Source of the DNA: Sphingobium lignivorans
Lineage (GTDB): Bacteria; Pseudomonadota; Alphaproteobacteria; Sphingomonadales; Sphingomonadaceae
NCBI RefSeq assembly: GCF_014203955.1
Contig: NZ_JACHKA010000001.1
Coordinates: 434,001-498,000 of the forward strand
Length of the DNA stretch: 64,000 nt
Direction: 5' to 3'
The translations under genes were made by a program, and so were the position numbers. Below are positions 18,703 through 28,945 of the stretch, in pieces. Every line of letters starts with the position of its first letter. Position 1 is the first letter of the stretch. A model generated the notes under the pieces. That model was not told the DNA's origin, did not search any database, and saw nothing but the letters and a program-made list of their open reading frames with translations.

Positions 18703-19778
18703 CAGCCCTCTGGTCCTACATCGCGCGCCGCCTGCTGCTGATGGTGCCGACCCTCATCGGCATCGTGACGGTGAGTTTCATCATCATCCAGTTCGTGCCC
18801 GGCGGGCCGATCGACCAGATCCAGGCGCGCTTCGCCGGGCAGGCCATGGACGCCACCGCCACGATCAGCGGCAGCACGGACGTGAGCGGCGGCGGCGGCC
18901 TCACGCCCACCGGCGAGCTGGACCCGGAAATGGTGAAGGAGCTGGAGAAGCTCTACGGTTTCGACAAGCCGGTGCTCTATCGCTATTTCAAGATGCTCGG
19001 CGATTTCGCCCGCTTCGAGTTCGGCAACAGCTATTTCAAGGACCAGCCGGTCGTCGATCTCATCATCGAGAAGCTGCCGGTTTCCGTGTCGCTCGGCCTG
19101 TGGACGACGCTCATCACCTATCTCGTGGCCGTGCCGCTGGGCATCCGCAAGGCGGTGCGGGCGGGCACGTCCTTCGATGCATGGACCAGCTTCTTCGTCA
19201 CGGTGGGCTATGCCATTCCCGGCTTCCTCTTCGCGGTGCTGCTGGTCGTGTTGTTCGCCGGGGGCAATTTCTGGAGCATCTTCCCGGCGCGCGGCCTCGT
19301 GTCCGAGAATTGGGAGGAACTCTCCACGCTGGGCAAGATCGGCGATTATCTCTGGCACATCACCCTGCCGGTGACGGCGATGGTGATCGGGGCCTTCGCC
19401 AATCTCACCATGCTCACCAAGAATTCGATCCTCGATGAAGTGAGCAAGCAATATGTGACGACCGCGCGCGCCAAGGGGCTTTCGGAGAATGGCGTGCTCT
19501 ACGGCCATGTCTTCCGCAACGCGATGCTCATCGTGATCGCGGGCTTTCCCGCCGCCTTCGTGGGCGTGCTGTTCACCTCCTCGCTGCTCATCGAAGTGAT
19601 CTTCTCGCTGGACGGGCTGGGGCTGCTCGGCTTCGAGGCGACGATCAACCGGGATTATCCGGTGATGCTCGGCTCGCTGTTCATCTTCTCGCTGCTCGGC
19701 CTGCTCGCCAATCTCATCGGCGACATCACTTATGTGCTGGTCGATCCGCGCATCGATTTCGAAAGGCGGGACGTCTGA
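18699..19778 (+). CDS. yejB: Microcin C/oligopeptide ABC transporter permease YejB
   Basis: A 359-aa inner-membrane permease, close to the 364 aa of E. coli YejB. It opens with [20 protein letters not shown] and [14 protein letters not shown], the start of DppB/OppB-type permeases. It keeps the long periplasmic insert with [20 protein letters not shown] and the EAA-type loop [20 protein letters not shown] that contacts the ATPase. Five to six membrane spans are visible. ATG 18699 overlaps the upstream stop (ATGA), and the stop overlaps the yejE ATG by one base (TGATG), so translation is coupled. Confidence 0.93.
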   Translation: MTALWSYIARRLLLMVPTLIGIVTVSFIIIQFVPGGPIDQIQARFAGQAMDATATISGSTDVSGGGGLTPTGELDPEMVKELEKLYGFDKPVLYRYFKMLGDFARFEFGNSYFKDQPVVDLIIEKLPVSVSLGLWTTLITYLVAVPLGIRKAVRAGTSFDAWTSFFVTVGYAIPGFLFAVLLVVLFAGGNFWSIFPARGLVSENWEELSTLGKIGDYLWHITLPVTAMVIGAFANLTMLTKNSILDEVSKQYVTTARAKGLSENGVLYGHVFRNAMLIVIAGFPAAFVGVLFTSSLLIEVIFSLDGLGLLGFEATINRDYPVMLGSLFIFSLLGLLANLIGDITYVLVDPRIDFERRDV

Positions 19779-20859
19779 TGAACGCCGAAGCGAAAGTCGC
19801 GACGGGGGGCGAGGTCGCGAGCGGCCCGGCGAAGCGCAGCCGGTTCAGCCCGCTCACGCGCCGCCGCTGGGCGAACTTCCGCAATCACAAGCGCGGCTAC
19901 TGGAGCCTGTGGCTCTTCCTCGCGCTTTATGGTGTCAGCCTGTTCGCGGAGCTGATCGCCAACGACCGGCCGATCCTCATGAGCTACCGGGGCGAACTCT
20001 ATGTCCCGGTGCTGAAGGCCTATCCGGAAACCGCGTTCGGCGGCGTGCTGGAGACCGAGGCCAATTACAAGGACCCGGCAGTGCGCGAGATGATCGCGCA
20101 GGGTGGCGGCTGGGCGCTCTGGCCGCTCATTCCCTACAGCTACCGCACGATCGATTATGACATTCCCGTGCCCGCGCCCGCGCCGCCTTCCGCGCGGCAC
20201 TGGCTCGGCACTGACGATCAGGCGCGCGACGTGCTGGCGCGGCTCATCTATGGCTTCCGTCTCTCGGTCACTTTCGGTCTGGTGCTCACTTTGCTCAGCT
20301 CCATGATCGGCGTGACCGCCGGCGCCATCCAGGGTTATTTCGGCGGCTGGACTGACCTGCTCTTCCAGCGCGGCATCGAGATCCTGCAGAGCCTGCCGAT
20401 GCTTTACCTGCTCATCATCATGTCCAGCTTCCTCCAGCCCGGTTTCTTCACGCTGCTGGGCGTGCTGCTGCTGGTGAGCTGGATGACACTGGTGCATGTC
20501 GTGCGGGCGGAGTTCCTGCGCGCGCGCAATCTCGATTATGTGCGGGCCGCACGCGCGCTCGGGCTGGGCAACCGGAAGATCATGTTCCGCCACATCCTGC
20601 CCAACGCGATGGTGGCGACCATCACGTTCCTGCCCTTCATCCTGTCCAGCTCGATCACGATCCTCACCGCGCTGGATTTCCTGGGCTTCGGCATGCCGCG
20701 CGGTTCGCCGTCGATCGGCGAGCTGCTCAACCAGGCCAAGAACAATCTCTACGCGCCCTGGCTGGGCATTGCCGGCTTCGCCGTGATGGCCACCATGCTC
20801 TCGCTGCTGATCTTCATCGGCGAGGCAGCGCGCGACGCCTTCGATCCGAGGAAATCCAG

Positions 20860-20863
<4 letters not shown>
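19778..20863 (+). CDS. yejE: Microcin C/oligopeptide ABC transporter permease YejE
   Basis: A 361-aa DppC/OppC-like permease. FSPLTRRRWANFRNHKRGYW and LWLFLALYGVSLFAELIAND form the first span, with the YejE-typical large periplasmic part (YRTIDYDIPVPAPAPPSARH, LGTDDQARDVLARLIYGFRL). The EAA loop is YVRAARALGLGNRKIMFRHI, followed by LPNAMVATITFLPFILSSSI. It pairs with YejB to form the channel. It overlaps yejB by 1 bp and yejF by 4 bp, which supports one transcript. Confidence 0.93.
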
Positions 20864-22500
<1,637 letters not shown>

Positions 22501-22628
22501 ACCGGGCCACCCCGCCTCACGCGCGGCAATCGGCAGGAATTGTGAACGATCACTGCCGTTCTGCGCATGGTCGGGCTGTTGCGCGTTCGCTAGACGGCGA
22601 AGTGGCAATCAAGACCATGGAGGACAGG

Positions 22629-23678
22629 ATGGCAGAGGCAAGCAGTGCACGCGTTGGTGACAGGCAGCGGGGCAGGATGCGGTCCCGCCTTGTGATGGCC
22701 GGCGCCGTTCTCGCCATGCTCACCAGCGGCTGCGCCCATGCGCAGAGCCGCGCCGATGCCGGCCCCGGCCCGATCGCGGTCTATGGCAACACCACCACTT
22801 TCGAGATCGCGCCGGTCTTCGTCGCTGCCGAATCCTATTATCCCGGCGTCGCGACCGTGAAGATGGGCAGCGTCACCAATCTGGTCGGCGAGGCGTCCGT
22901 CCCCGGCTATGGCAGCGAAGGCGTTGCCGACGTGGCGACGAACGCCGAGACGCAGGCCCTGCGCTATTCGCTGCGCAATCCGGACATGCGGATCATCATG
23001 ACGGTGACCGAGGGGCTTTATCGCATCGTGGCGAAGCGCTCGTCCGGAATCAACAAGCTGGCCGACCTCAAGGGCAAGAAGATCGCCACCATTTCCGTCA
23101 CCTCCTCGGGCTACTTCACCCAGAAGATGCTGAAGACCGTGGGCCTCACCAGCGATGACGTGACGATGGTCGGCATGCGCCTGCCCGACATGCCCAAGGC
23201 GCTTGCGGACGGGGCGGTCGATGCGGTGGCCATCTGGGAGCCCGAGGTCGAGCGGGCTGCGCAGGCGATCGGCTCGGATGTCATCGAGTTCACCGGCAAG
23301 GGCGTCTATCGCGAGCTGTTCAATCTCAACACCATCGCGCCCAACCTCGCCGATCCCGAGAAGCGCCGGAAGATCGTGACGTTCGTGCGCGCGATCATCG
23401 ATGCTGCGGCGGAGGTTCGCGAAAAGCCCGCCCGCGCGCAGGAACTGGTGTCGGAGCACAGCAAATATCCGCTCGATCTCGTCAAGCAGAGCTGGTCGCA
23501 CCATGCCTTCATCGCCAACTGGACCGGCGATCTGCTCGACGTGATGGTGGAGGAAGAGGCCTGGCTCGCCAGGCAGGACAAGCGCACGCCGCGCACGCGC
23601 GCGCAGCTCGCCACGCTCATCGACACCAGCGTGCTCGAGGAAGCGATGGCGATGAAGCCGCTGCCCCGGCGGAAATAG
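22629..23678 (+). CDS. Orphan ABC substrate-binding protein, NMT1/SsuA-like
   Basis: A 349-aa exported periplasmic binding protein of the nitrate/sulfonate/thiamine-precursor class. Signatures are ADVATNAETQALRYSLRNPD, GINKLADLKGKKIATISVTS, GYFTQKMLKTVGLTSDDVTM and ALADGAVDAVAIWEPEVERA. The signal region MAGAVLAMLTSGCAHAQ could be cleaved by signal peptidase I after AHA, or as a lipoprotein at the Cys of TSGC. ATG 22629 is preceded by GGAGGA at 22619-22624; the frame is open from 22542. No cognate permease or ATPase is adjacent; the upstream Yej system is a different transporter family. The ligand is unknown. Confidence 0.82.
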   Translation: MAEASSARVGDRQRGRMRSRLVMAGAVLAMLTSGCAHAQSRADAGPGPIAVYGNTTTFEIAPVFVAAESYYPGVATVKMGSVTNLVGEASVPGYGSEGVADVATNAETQALRYSLRNPDMRIIMTVTEGLYRIVAKRSSGINKLADLKGKKIATISVTSSGYFTQKMLKTVGLTSDDVTMVGMRLPDMPKALADGAVDAVAIWEPEVERAAQAIGSDVIEFTGKGVYRELFNLNTIAPNLADPEKRRKIVTFVRAIIDAAAEVREKPARAQELVSEHSKYPLDLVKQSWSHHAFIANWTGDLLDVMVEEEAWLARQDKRTPRTRAQLATLIDTSVLEEAMAMKPLPRRK

Positions 23679-23760
23679 GCGCGCCGGGAGCAAGGGCGGC
23701 GCAGGCACGCGGCCGGCGGACTTGTCCGTCGGCGCCCGCGCGCCACGCCCTCCGGCGGGT

Positions 23761-24441
23761 TCAGCCTTCCTCGGTATCCAGCTTGCGGATGAAGCCGATC
23801 AGCCCGGTCTGCCGCGAGCGCTTGAGGCGCTCGGCGTGCAGGATGGTGCGGACCTTGGCGAAGCAGGCGTCCGCATCGTCATTGACGAGCACATAGTCAT
23901 AGCCGTCCCAGTGCGCGATCTCGCTGTGGGCGCGGGCCATGCGGCGATCGATCACGTCGTCGCTGTCGGTCCGGCGGCCGCGCAGGCGCTTCTCCAGCTC
24001 GGCCATGGATGGCGGCAGGATGAACACGCGGACCACATCCCCGCCGGCCAGCTGATAGAGCTGCTGCGCGCCCTGCCAGTCAATGTCGAACAGGATGTCG
24101 TGGCCGCGCTCCAGCAGGCCTTCCACGGGTGCGCGCGGGGTGCCGTAGCGATGGTCGAAGACATGCGCCCATTCGAGGAAGGCGTTGTCGGACACCATTT
24201 CGCGGAACTTCTCCAGATCGACGAAATGATAATCGCGCCCGTCCTCCTCGCCCGGCCGCATCGGCCGCGTGGTGGCGGAGACGGACATGGTGAGGCCCGC
24301 ATCGTCGGCCAGCAGCTTGCGCGAGATGGTGGACTTGCCGGCTCCCGAGGGGGAAGACAGCACGAAGAGCAGACCCCGGCGCTTGAAGGAGGCGGGCTGG
24401 GCAAGCGCGTCGGCGCTGGCGTTTTCGGTCATGTCGGCCAT
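23761..24441 (-). CDS. gmk: Guanylate kinase
   Basis: A 226-aa kinase that phosphorylates GMP/dGMP to the diphosphates with ATP. The P-loop is LFVLSSPSGAGKSTISRKLL. GMP-binding residues lie in SVSATTRPMRPGEEDGRDYH and FLEWAHVFDHRYGTPRAPVE. The lid and late motifs are ILPPSMAELEKRLRGRRTDS and DYVLVNDDADACFAKVRTIL. ATG 24441 has GCAGGAG upstream; the N-terminal ADMTENASADALAQPASF is a short extension before the core. It is convergent with the upstream binding protein. Confidence 0.95.
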   Translation of the reverse strand: MADMTENASADALAQPASFKRRGLLFVLSSPSGAGKSTISRKLLADDAGLTMSVSATTRPMRPGEEDGRDYHFVDLEKFREMVSDNAFLEWAHVFDHRYGTPRAPVEGLLERGHDILFDIDWQGAQQLYQLAGGDVVRVFILPPSMAELEKRLRGRRTDSDDVIDRRMARAHSEIAHWDGYDYVLVNDDADACFAKVRTILHAERLKRSRQTGLIGFIRKLDTEEG

Positions 24442-24601
24442 GCCCGCTCCTGCCGCGACTTGCGGGCCGCGTCAATCAGGCTAGCATGGCGAGGACGACA
24501 AAAGCGCCGGGATGACGAGTCGCCGCAGGGCCCTGATCGAGCACGGCAACCGTTCCGTCGGCCGATCGTTCTTCCATGTGATGAAAGATGGAGGAAACAA
24601 G

Positions 24602-24733
24602 ATGACTCGCAATGCCATCATCGGCTTTTTGCTCGGCGCGACCCTGATGCTCAACGCTTGCGCGACCGTGAAGGGCGTGGGCCGCGACATCGAATCGGTG
24701 GGTGAAGCCGGCTCGGAAGCGATCGACCAGTAA
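24602..24733 (+). CDS. Entericidin A/B family small lipoprotein (copy 1)
   Basis: A 43-aa lipoprotein. Signal sequence NAIIGFLLGATLML is followed by lipobox LNAC, so the mature peptide is CATVKGVGRDIESVGEAGSE plus four residues. This is the entericidin pattern of small cationic/amphipathic membrane lipoproteins (antidote/toxin pair in enterics, general envelope-stress lipoproteins elsewhere). ATG 24602 has a GGAGG SD at 24589-24593. A paralogue of identical length lies at 27083-27214. Confidence 0.85.
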   Translation: MTRNAIIGFLLGATLMLNACATVKGVGRDIESVGEAGSEAIDQ

Positions 24734-24757
24734 GAAGCGGCGAATGAGGAGGACAGC

Positions 24758-25063
24758 ATGGTTCAACCCGAGGGAGGCAGGCCTGTGAACAATGATCCCG
24801 CACGGGAGAATGCCGAGCAGGACGAAAGCGATACACAGGCGCAGGACGTCGCCAGCGATGCGCTGGAAAACCCCTGGCGTGGCGGCGAGGAAACCGAGCA
24901 TGGCGGTCGCCCCAATGTCGCTCAGGTCATTCCCGACGATGTGCAGGATGTGGTCGACCACATGACCGACATGGAGCGCAGCGGCCGCATCGACATGGAT
25001 GCGTTCGAAGGCGAGGAGAATATGGACGACGAGGACGGATCGGTGCCCGATACGGGCGCCTGA
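24758..25063 (+). CDS. Small acidic hypothetical protein
   Basis: A 101-aa, strongly acidic, proline-poor, probably partly disordered soluble protein. Blocks such as ENAEQDESDTQAQDVASDAL and MDMERSGRIDMDAFEGEENM-like sequence dominate; no Cys, no signal peptide and no membrane span are seen. ATG 24758 has GAGGAGG a few bases upstream, and the gene lies 24 bp behind the first entericidin, so co-transcription is likely. No recognised family. Confidence 0.6.
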   Translation: MVQPEGGRPVNNDPARENAEQDESDTQAQDVASDALENPWRGGEETEHGGRPNVAQVIPDDVQDVVDHMTDMERSGRIDMDAFEGEENMDDEDGSVPDTGA

Positions 25064-25087
25064 TCCTGTCACCCCGGCGAGCAGAGT

Positions 25088-25116
25088 CCCCGGCCGGTCG
25101 CAAGGACCAGCCGGGG
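25088..25116. terminator. Hairpin between convergent genes
   Basis: CCCCGGC, one mismatch, GGTC, loop GCAAG, GACC, one mismatch, GCCGGGG forms a strong stem between the stops of the acidic protein (+) and the lipoprotein (-). There is no true T-run, so efficiency is uncertain; it would serve both directions. Confidence 0.45.
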
Positions 25117-25147
25117 CTTGTCTCAGGCGTGGTCGATCACTGATCGA

Positions 25148-25831
25148 TCACTGGATGCCGGTGCCCGGCGTGGTGGTCTGGCCTGTGCTGCGCGCGGAAA
25201 GGGGCGTACCGGCCGGAAGGCTGGCCGCGCCGCCGCTCGCTGCTGCCGCTGCGGCACGGGCGAGCTTCCCGTCGGGATCGGGAATCCCGGCCGCCTTGTT
25301 CAGCTCCCAGAGCATCGTGGTCGCATGTTCCGAGAGATGCAGGGCCGTGGCGCTCTCGGCCTGCGTGAGCAGCTCCTTGGAGCGGCCGCAGAAGGCTTCG
25401 CGCGTCAATGTGCCGGAATAGCCATTGTAGACCTTGGTCATCTTGTCGTCATAGACTTCCTGCCATTTCTTCCCGCCGGTGGCGCGGAAATGCTCCACCG
25501 TGGCCCGCGCCGCTTCCGCGAGCAGGCCTTTGTGCGTGTTGAGCAGGCGGTTGTAGCTCGCGACCATCGCCTCGTTGTCCGGGCCCTGGCACAGCAGGAC
25601 CGCGACGTTGAGGCCGGAGCGCAGATGCCACAGATCCTCGCTGCGGCTCTGGTTGATCAGCACCGGGGGCGGTGGTGGCGGCGGCTCGATGAGCGGGATA
25701 TTCTCCGGCAGCGGCGCCGGGATGTTCGCGATCGGCGTTTCGGTCGCCTTGGGCGGCCCGCAGCCCACCAGCGCGGCAAGCGGCAGGGCAAGCGCCACCA
25801 GGGCGGACGCTCTGGTCATGCGCACGGCCAT
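25148..25831 (-). CDS. Hypothetical lipoprotein with proline-rich linker
   Basis: A 227-aa product. The signal peptide is LVALALPLAALVGC with a perfect lipobox (LVGC). Next comes a proline-rich tether (PIANIPAPLPENIPLIEPPP plus further prolines), then an alpha-helical domain with two Cys (VAVLLCQGPDNEAMVASYNR and LTREAFCGRSKELLTQAES) and a low-complexity A/G/T tail. ATG 25831 lies 7 bp after GGGGAG; ATGs at 25837 and 25819 are in-frame alternatives, and the open frame to 25927 is not used. The tether suggests an envelope-anchored domain. Family not recognised. Confidence 0.7.
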   Translation of the reverse strand: MAVRMTRASALVALALPLAALVGCGPPKATETPIANIPAPLPENIPLIEPPPPPPPVLINQSRSEDLWHLRSGLNVAVLLCQGPDNEAMVASYNRLLNTHKGLLAEAARATVEHFRATGGKKWQEVYDDKMTKVYNGYSGTLTREAFCGRSKELLTQAESATALHLSEHATTMLWELNKAAGIPDPDGKLARAAAAAASGGAASLPAGTPLSARSTGQTTTPGTGIQ

Positions 25832-26073
25832 TTCCATTCTCCCCAATGAGGCGGCGCCTTGACGCGCGCCCGTTGATGCATTCCCCCGTCCTGATCCCCA
25901 TATCTTCTCATCCGAGTCGCATGGCAAGAGTCCGCGCGACTCGGCTCATCGTTTTGGCGGGGATCTGTGGAGCAGCGGGCACGCGCATGCCGCGGGCCGG
26001 GAGACTGCGCAGGGTCGCCGCGCACCGGGCGACAGTCTCGCCCGGCAGCATGGCGCCCCGTCGGGTCAGGGGA

Positions 26074-26232
26074 TCAGGCGGCCGTTCGGGCCCGCTCGTC
26101 GGCAGCGATCATCTGCTGCAACACCACCACGCGCTCTCGCTCACGCGTCCAGTCGCGCGAGGGATTGGCTTGGATCTGCTCGATCAGGCTGCGCAACTCC
26201 TTCTTGCGATCGTCGATGGTTACCGGTGTCAT
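26074..26232 (-). CDS. Small hypothetical protein, helical
   Basis: A 52-aa peptide (begins TPVTIDDRKKELRSLIEQIQ) predicted to form two charged helices, with no Cys, signal peptide or membrane span. ATG 26232 has AGGAGG 6 bp upstream, the main reason to accept it as a gene; the longer frame to 26373 has a lower-quality, Arg-rich N terminus. Function unknown; isolated between short non-coding stretches (25832-26073 and 26233-26439) in which nothing else was seen. Confidence 0.6.
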   Translation of the reverse strand: MTPVTIDDRKKELRSLIEQIQANPSRDWTRERERVVVLQQMIAADERARTAA

Positions 26233-26439
26233 GAACATCCTCCTGCAGAAAAGGGCGATCCGCCGGTCCGCTGGCGCATGTGCGGGATGTCTCTCCGGCG
26301 CGCTGCCAGCGCCCGTGGTCGCACGGGCTCTCCCGGCAATACGCATGCGCACGGCGCCGGTTCCCTTGCGCACCCTTGATGCCCGTCAAGGCCGGCGGTG
26401 GCCCCATCGGCAAGGTGCGGGCGAGGAGGGCAAGCCGCC

Positions 26440-27009
26440 ATGCGCATCTTCATCCTGCTGGGCCATCCGGACGCTGCGAGTTTCAACGGCCGGATCGCCG
26501 ACGCCTATGAGGCCGCCGCGCGCGCCGCGGGGCATGAGGTTCGCCGCCAGGATGTCGGCGCGCTCGCCTTCGATCCGATATTGCGCCGGGGCCATCGCGA
26601 TCCGCCGCCGGTCGAGCCCGATGTCGCGGCCGCGCAGCAGGCGCTGATGTGGTGCGAGCGGTTCGTGCTTGTCTATCCCATGTGGTGGGGCGGCATGCCG
26701 GCACTGCTCAAGGGCTGGATCGACCGGGTGCTGATGCCCGGCTTCGCGTTCCGCTATCATGATGCCGATCCATGGTGGGACCGGCATCTGGCGGGCCGCA
26801 CCGCGCACATCATCTCCACCTGCGATTGCCCGGTCCTCTATGCGCGCTGGCGCTATCGCGACTGTGATTTCACCGGCCTGCGCCACGCCATTCTCGGCTT
26901 CTGCGGCATGCGGACGGCGCGGACGAAGCGCATCGGTCGCGTCAAGTTCCTGGACGCGGCGGCGCGGGAGGGAGCGCTGGCGGGCGTGGCCAGGATGGCG
27001 CGCCGTTGA
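26440..27009 (+). CDS. Flavodoxin-fold NAD(P)H:quinone oxidoreductase
   Basis: A 189-aa member of the NQO1/KefF/MdaB-type flavoprotein family. It has the FMN/FAD-binding start MRIFILLGHPDAASFNGRIA, the FVLVYPMWWGGMPALLKGWI flavin-contact motif, the RVLMPGFAFRYHD segment and the HIISTCDCP loop. ATG 26440 has GAGGAGGG upstream; the frame is open from 26398. Such enzymes reduce quinones by two electrons, protecting against redox cycling. It is followed by an entericidin gene 73 bp later; no functional link is evident. Confidence 0.85.
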   Translation: MRIFILLGHPDAASFNGRIADAYEAAARAAGHEVRRQDVGALAFDPILRRGHRDPPPVEPDVAAAQQALMWCERFVLVYPMWWGGMPALLKGWIDRVLMPGFAFRYHDADPWWDRHLAGRTAHIISTCDCPVLYARWRYRDCDFTGLRHAILGFCGMRTARTKRIGRVKFLDAAAREGALAGVARMARR

Positions 27010-27082
27010 GCCGGGCGCTGCACCGGATTGCATGGCCCGCCGCTTTGTGGAAGATCGGCGCGGAATGAGAAAAGGAATGGTT

Positions 27083-27214
27083 ATGAAGGGCTCGCTTCTG
27101 CTGGCCGCGCTGCTCGGCGCGGCGCTCGTGCTGTCTGGCTGCGCCACGGTCAAGGGCCTTGGGCGGGACATCGAATCGGTCGGTCAGGCCGGCTCGGACG
27201 CGATCAACCGCTAG
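27083..27214 (+). CDS. Entericidin A/B family small lipoprotein (copy 2)
   Basis: 43 aa, the same length as the copy at 24602 and with nearly the same mature peptide (CATVKGLGRDIESVGQAGSD), whereas the signal sequence differs (LLLAALLGAALVLSGC). ATG 27083 is chosen for AAGGA at 27072-27076; ATG 27065 and 27077 are alternatives. Selection on the mature part but not the leader points to an ancient duplication with retained function. Confidence 0.85.
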   Translation: MKGSLLLAALLGAALVLSGCATVKGLGRDIESVGQAGSDAINR

Positions 27215-27366
27215 GGCTGATTGACATTGTCCTGTGGACGCCTTCGGCTCCAGCGCTGGAGCGCGTCGCCTCCCCATGACGAAAAGGTTGGCGGGAAGGG
27301 TGCGTACTCAACCCCGGAAATGAAGGCCGCTCCGCCCGAGGGCCGATCAGTATCCCGCGCCCTGCT

Positions 27367-27858
27367 TCAGTCCACGGCGCGATGGCTGAGGCTGAGGACG
27401 CGCGCGAGGCGCCACGGGCCTTGCCCGTCCTTCTGCCAGAGCTGGACGAAGCGCGCCCGGCCGACCAGCCGTTCCGGCCCGTCTCCCTTGCGTTCGTAGA
27501 AGAGATGCTCGCCTTCCTCGATCGCGCCGAAGCCGGGGACGGGCTCGACCTTCAGGCTGTCCTCCACCAGTGCGCGGCGGCTGCGCCAGGCATCCGGGCG
27601 GGACCGCGCGGCGCATCCCTGCGCATAGAGCGCGATGAAGCTCTTGCCGTCCCGCGCCACGACGCCGTCCCGGTCATGATACATCTCGAAGTCGGGCGCG
27701 ACCATCTCGCTCAGCGCGTCCGGATCGCACCGCTCGAAGAACAGGGTGAAGAAGGCCGTATCCGCCGCCTGGATATCCGCACGCAACGTGGCGGCGTCTG
27801 TCGGGATGGGCGAGGCGGTACCCTGCGCAAGGGCGGCGGCAAGCAGCAGGGAAAGCAT
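27367..27858 (-). CDS. Exported DUF4440/NTF2-like protein
   Basis: A 163-aa protein with a short signal peptide (MLSLLLAAALAQGTAS). The NTF2-like domain contains DIQAADTAFFTLFFERCDPD, LSEMVAPDFEMYHDRDGVVA and a C-terminal RARFVQLWQKDGQGPWRLAR typical of DUF4440/SnoaL-like folds. Export makes a periplasmic role likely, but no catalytic function is assigned. The start is close to an AT-rich dyad (27874-27891). Convergent with the second entericidin. Confidence 0.78.
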   Translation of the reverse strand: MLSLLLAAALAQGTASPIPTDAATLRADIQAADTAFFTLFFERCDPDALSEMVAPDFEMYHDRDGVVARDGKSFIALYAQGCAARSRPDAWRSRRALVEDSLKVEPVPGFGAIEEGEHLFYERKGDGPERLVGRARFVQLWQKDGQGPWRLARVLSLSHRAVD

Positions 27859-27873
27859 GGCGGCCTCTAATGT

Positions 27874-27891
27874 GTATTATGATGATAATAC
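27874..27891. promoter_or_regulatory. Palindromic operator-like site GTATTAT-N4-ATAATAC
   Basis: A perfect 7-bp inverted repeat with a GATG spacer, 16 bp upstream of the DUF4440 start codon and strongly AT-rich in GC-rich surroundings. The position would overlap the promoter or 5' leader of that gene. No regulator assigned. Confidence 0.45.
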
Positions 27892-27944
27892 GCTTGGGAA
27901 GGTCGACGCGCAAGCGGCGCTGACTGCATCGTAACCGAAGCATG

Positions 27945-27980
27945 CGAAAACGGCGCGGGGCAAGGGGGCCCGCGCCGTTT
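27945..27980 (-). terminator. Intrinsic terminator of the glycine-zipper gene
   Basis: A perfect 12-bp stem (AAACGGCGCGGG at 27948-27959 pairing with CCCGCGCCGTTT at 27969-27980) with a 9-nt loop. Read on the minus strand it ends in TTTTCG, 65 bp past the stop of the gene at 28045-28599. Confidence 0.65.
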
Positions 27981-28044
27981 CCATCTCATGCCGGCGGCTG
28001 TCCGGCGGGCGATCGAGGTCGCCCGCGGCCGCCGGGTCGCTTGT

Positions 28045-28599
28045 TCAGCGGCAGACCACGTCGCCGCGATCGATCTCGCGACCGATCATCGCGCCGGCGC
28101 CGGCGCCCAGCACCGCGCCCAGGATGGACGAGCGGCCCTGGTCGATCTGGTCGCCCAGCAGCCCGCCGACCGCCGCGCCGATGATGAGGCCGGTGGTGCC
28201 GTCCGAGCGGCGGCAATAATAGCGGTTGTCATGGCCGCGATAGACGCGGGTCTCGCGCGTCACGCGGATCGGGGCATAGCCGCCGCGATAATAACGGTCC
28301 GCATAATAGCCGCGATAGCGCGGGTCGGGCCGGTTCCAGTCATAAGCATAGACGACGCGCGGCGCCGGGCGGACGACAGGGCGGCGATCGATCACCACGA
28401 CCCGGTCCGGCCCGCGACGGTCATGCTTCCAGTGGCGGTCATTCCGGCGGTCATGATGCCGGCGATCGTCGCGATCGCGCTTCCAGTGGCGGTCATTGTC
28501 CCGCCCGCGATCGGCATAAGCCGGGGTGGCGGCCAGACCGCCGATGGTCACCGCGCCCAGCACGAGGGCCGCGACGCTCTTCTTCAGTGCCTTGTACAT
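28045..28599 (-). CDS. Exported glycine-zipper (2TM) protein with basic His/Arg-rich region
   Basis: A 184-aa protein. The signal peptide is SVAALVLGAVTIGGLAATPA. A very basic repeat region (NDRHWKRDRDDRRHHDRRND and a second RHWKHDRR copy) resembles RcnB-type periplasmic proteins, followed by YDWNRPDPRYRGYYADRYYR. The C-terminal glycine zipper (TGLIIGAAVGGLLGDQIDQG, ILGAVLGAGAGAMIGREI) is seen in 17-kDa-antigen-like outer-membrane proteins. ATG 28599 is preceded by GGAG; the frame is open to 28698. The His-rich part may bind metal. Ends in a clear intrinsic terminator. Confidence 0.82.
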   Translation of the reverse strand: MYKALKKSVAALVLGAVTIGGLAATPAYADRGRDNDRHWKRDRDDRRHHDRRNDRHWKHDRRGPDRVVVIDRRPVVRPAPRVVYAYDWNRPDPRYRGYYADRYYRGGYAPIRVTRETRVYRGHDNRYYCRRSDGTTGLIIGAAVGGLLGDQIDQGRSSILGAVLGAGAGAMIGREIDRGDVVCR

Positions 28600-28712
28600 C
28601 TGTCTCACTCCGACATCTGTTCTGTCTCTCCCGGCAGCGGGGAGAACAGGTCGGAGCCTAACGCGATTCGCCTGAACCGGCAGCGACGGGCGGTTCATGT
28701 GGGAGAAAGGGG

Positions 28713-28904
28713 TTATTTCGGTGCCAATGGCATTTCTGCTATCTGCGTTCGGCTTTGGCAGTCACGGCAGAAAGCATCGTCGTAGGCCGTTCCCAGCACC
28801 CATTCTTGCTGCGCTTCATTCCACTCGGCCCATGCATCTAGCGCAACGGCCGTGCCCTGGCAGTTCAGGCAGATATATGTGACGGGCTTGCGACCAGTTT
28901 GCAC
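28713..28904 (-). CDS. Small zinc-ribbon-like protein
   Basis: A 63-aa protein with two CxxC knuckles (YICLNCQGTAV and AFCRDCQSRTQ) about 30 residues apart, flanking AWAEWNEAQQEWVLGTAYDD. This is a treble-clef/zinc-ribbon arrangement. GTG 28904 is taken as start; the SD is weak. It is transcribed away from the HNH gene, with 41 bp between starts, so the two probably share a promoter region. Small proteins of this look occur in alphaproteobacteria without an assigned role; binding to nucleic acid or a protein partner are options. Confidence 0.65.
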   Translation of the reverse strand: MQTGRKPVTYICLNCQGTAVALDAWAEWNEAQQEWVLGTAYDDAFCRDCQSRTQIAEMPLAPK

Positions 28905-28945
28905 CTGAGTAGGATCGCACGCTGTGGCAAAGGGGGCAAGTAAAC

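Noticed and set aside
23712-23731. Imperfect hairpin between the orphan binding protein and gmk
   Set aside because: Contains a G-T mismatch and no T-run; too weak to call a terminator.
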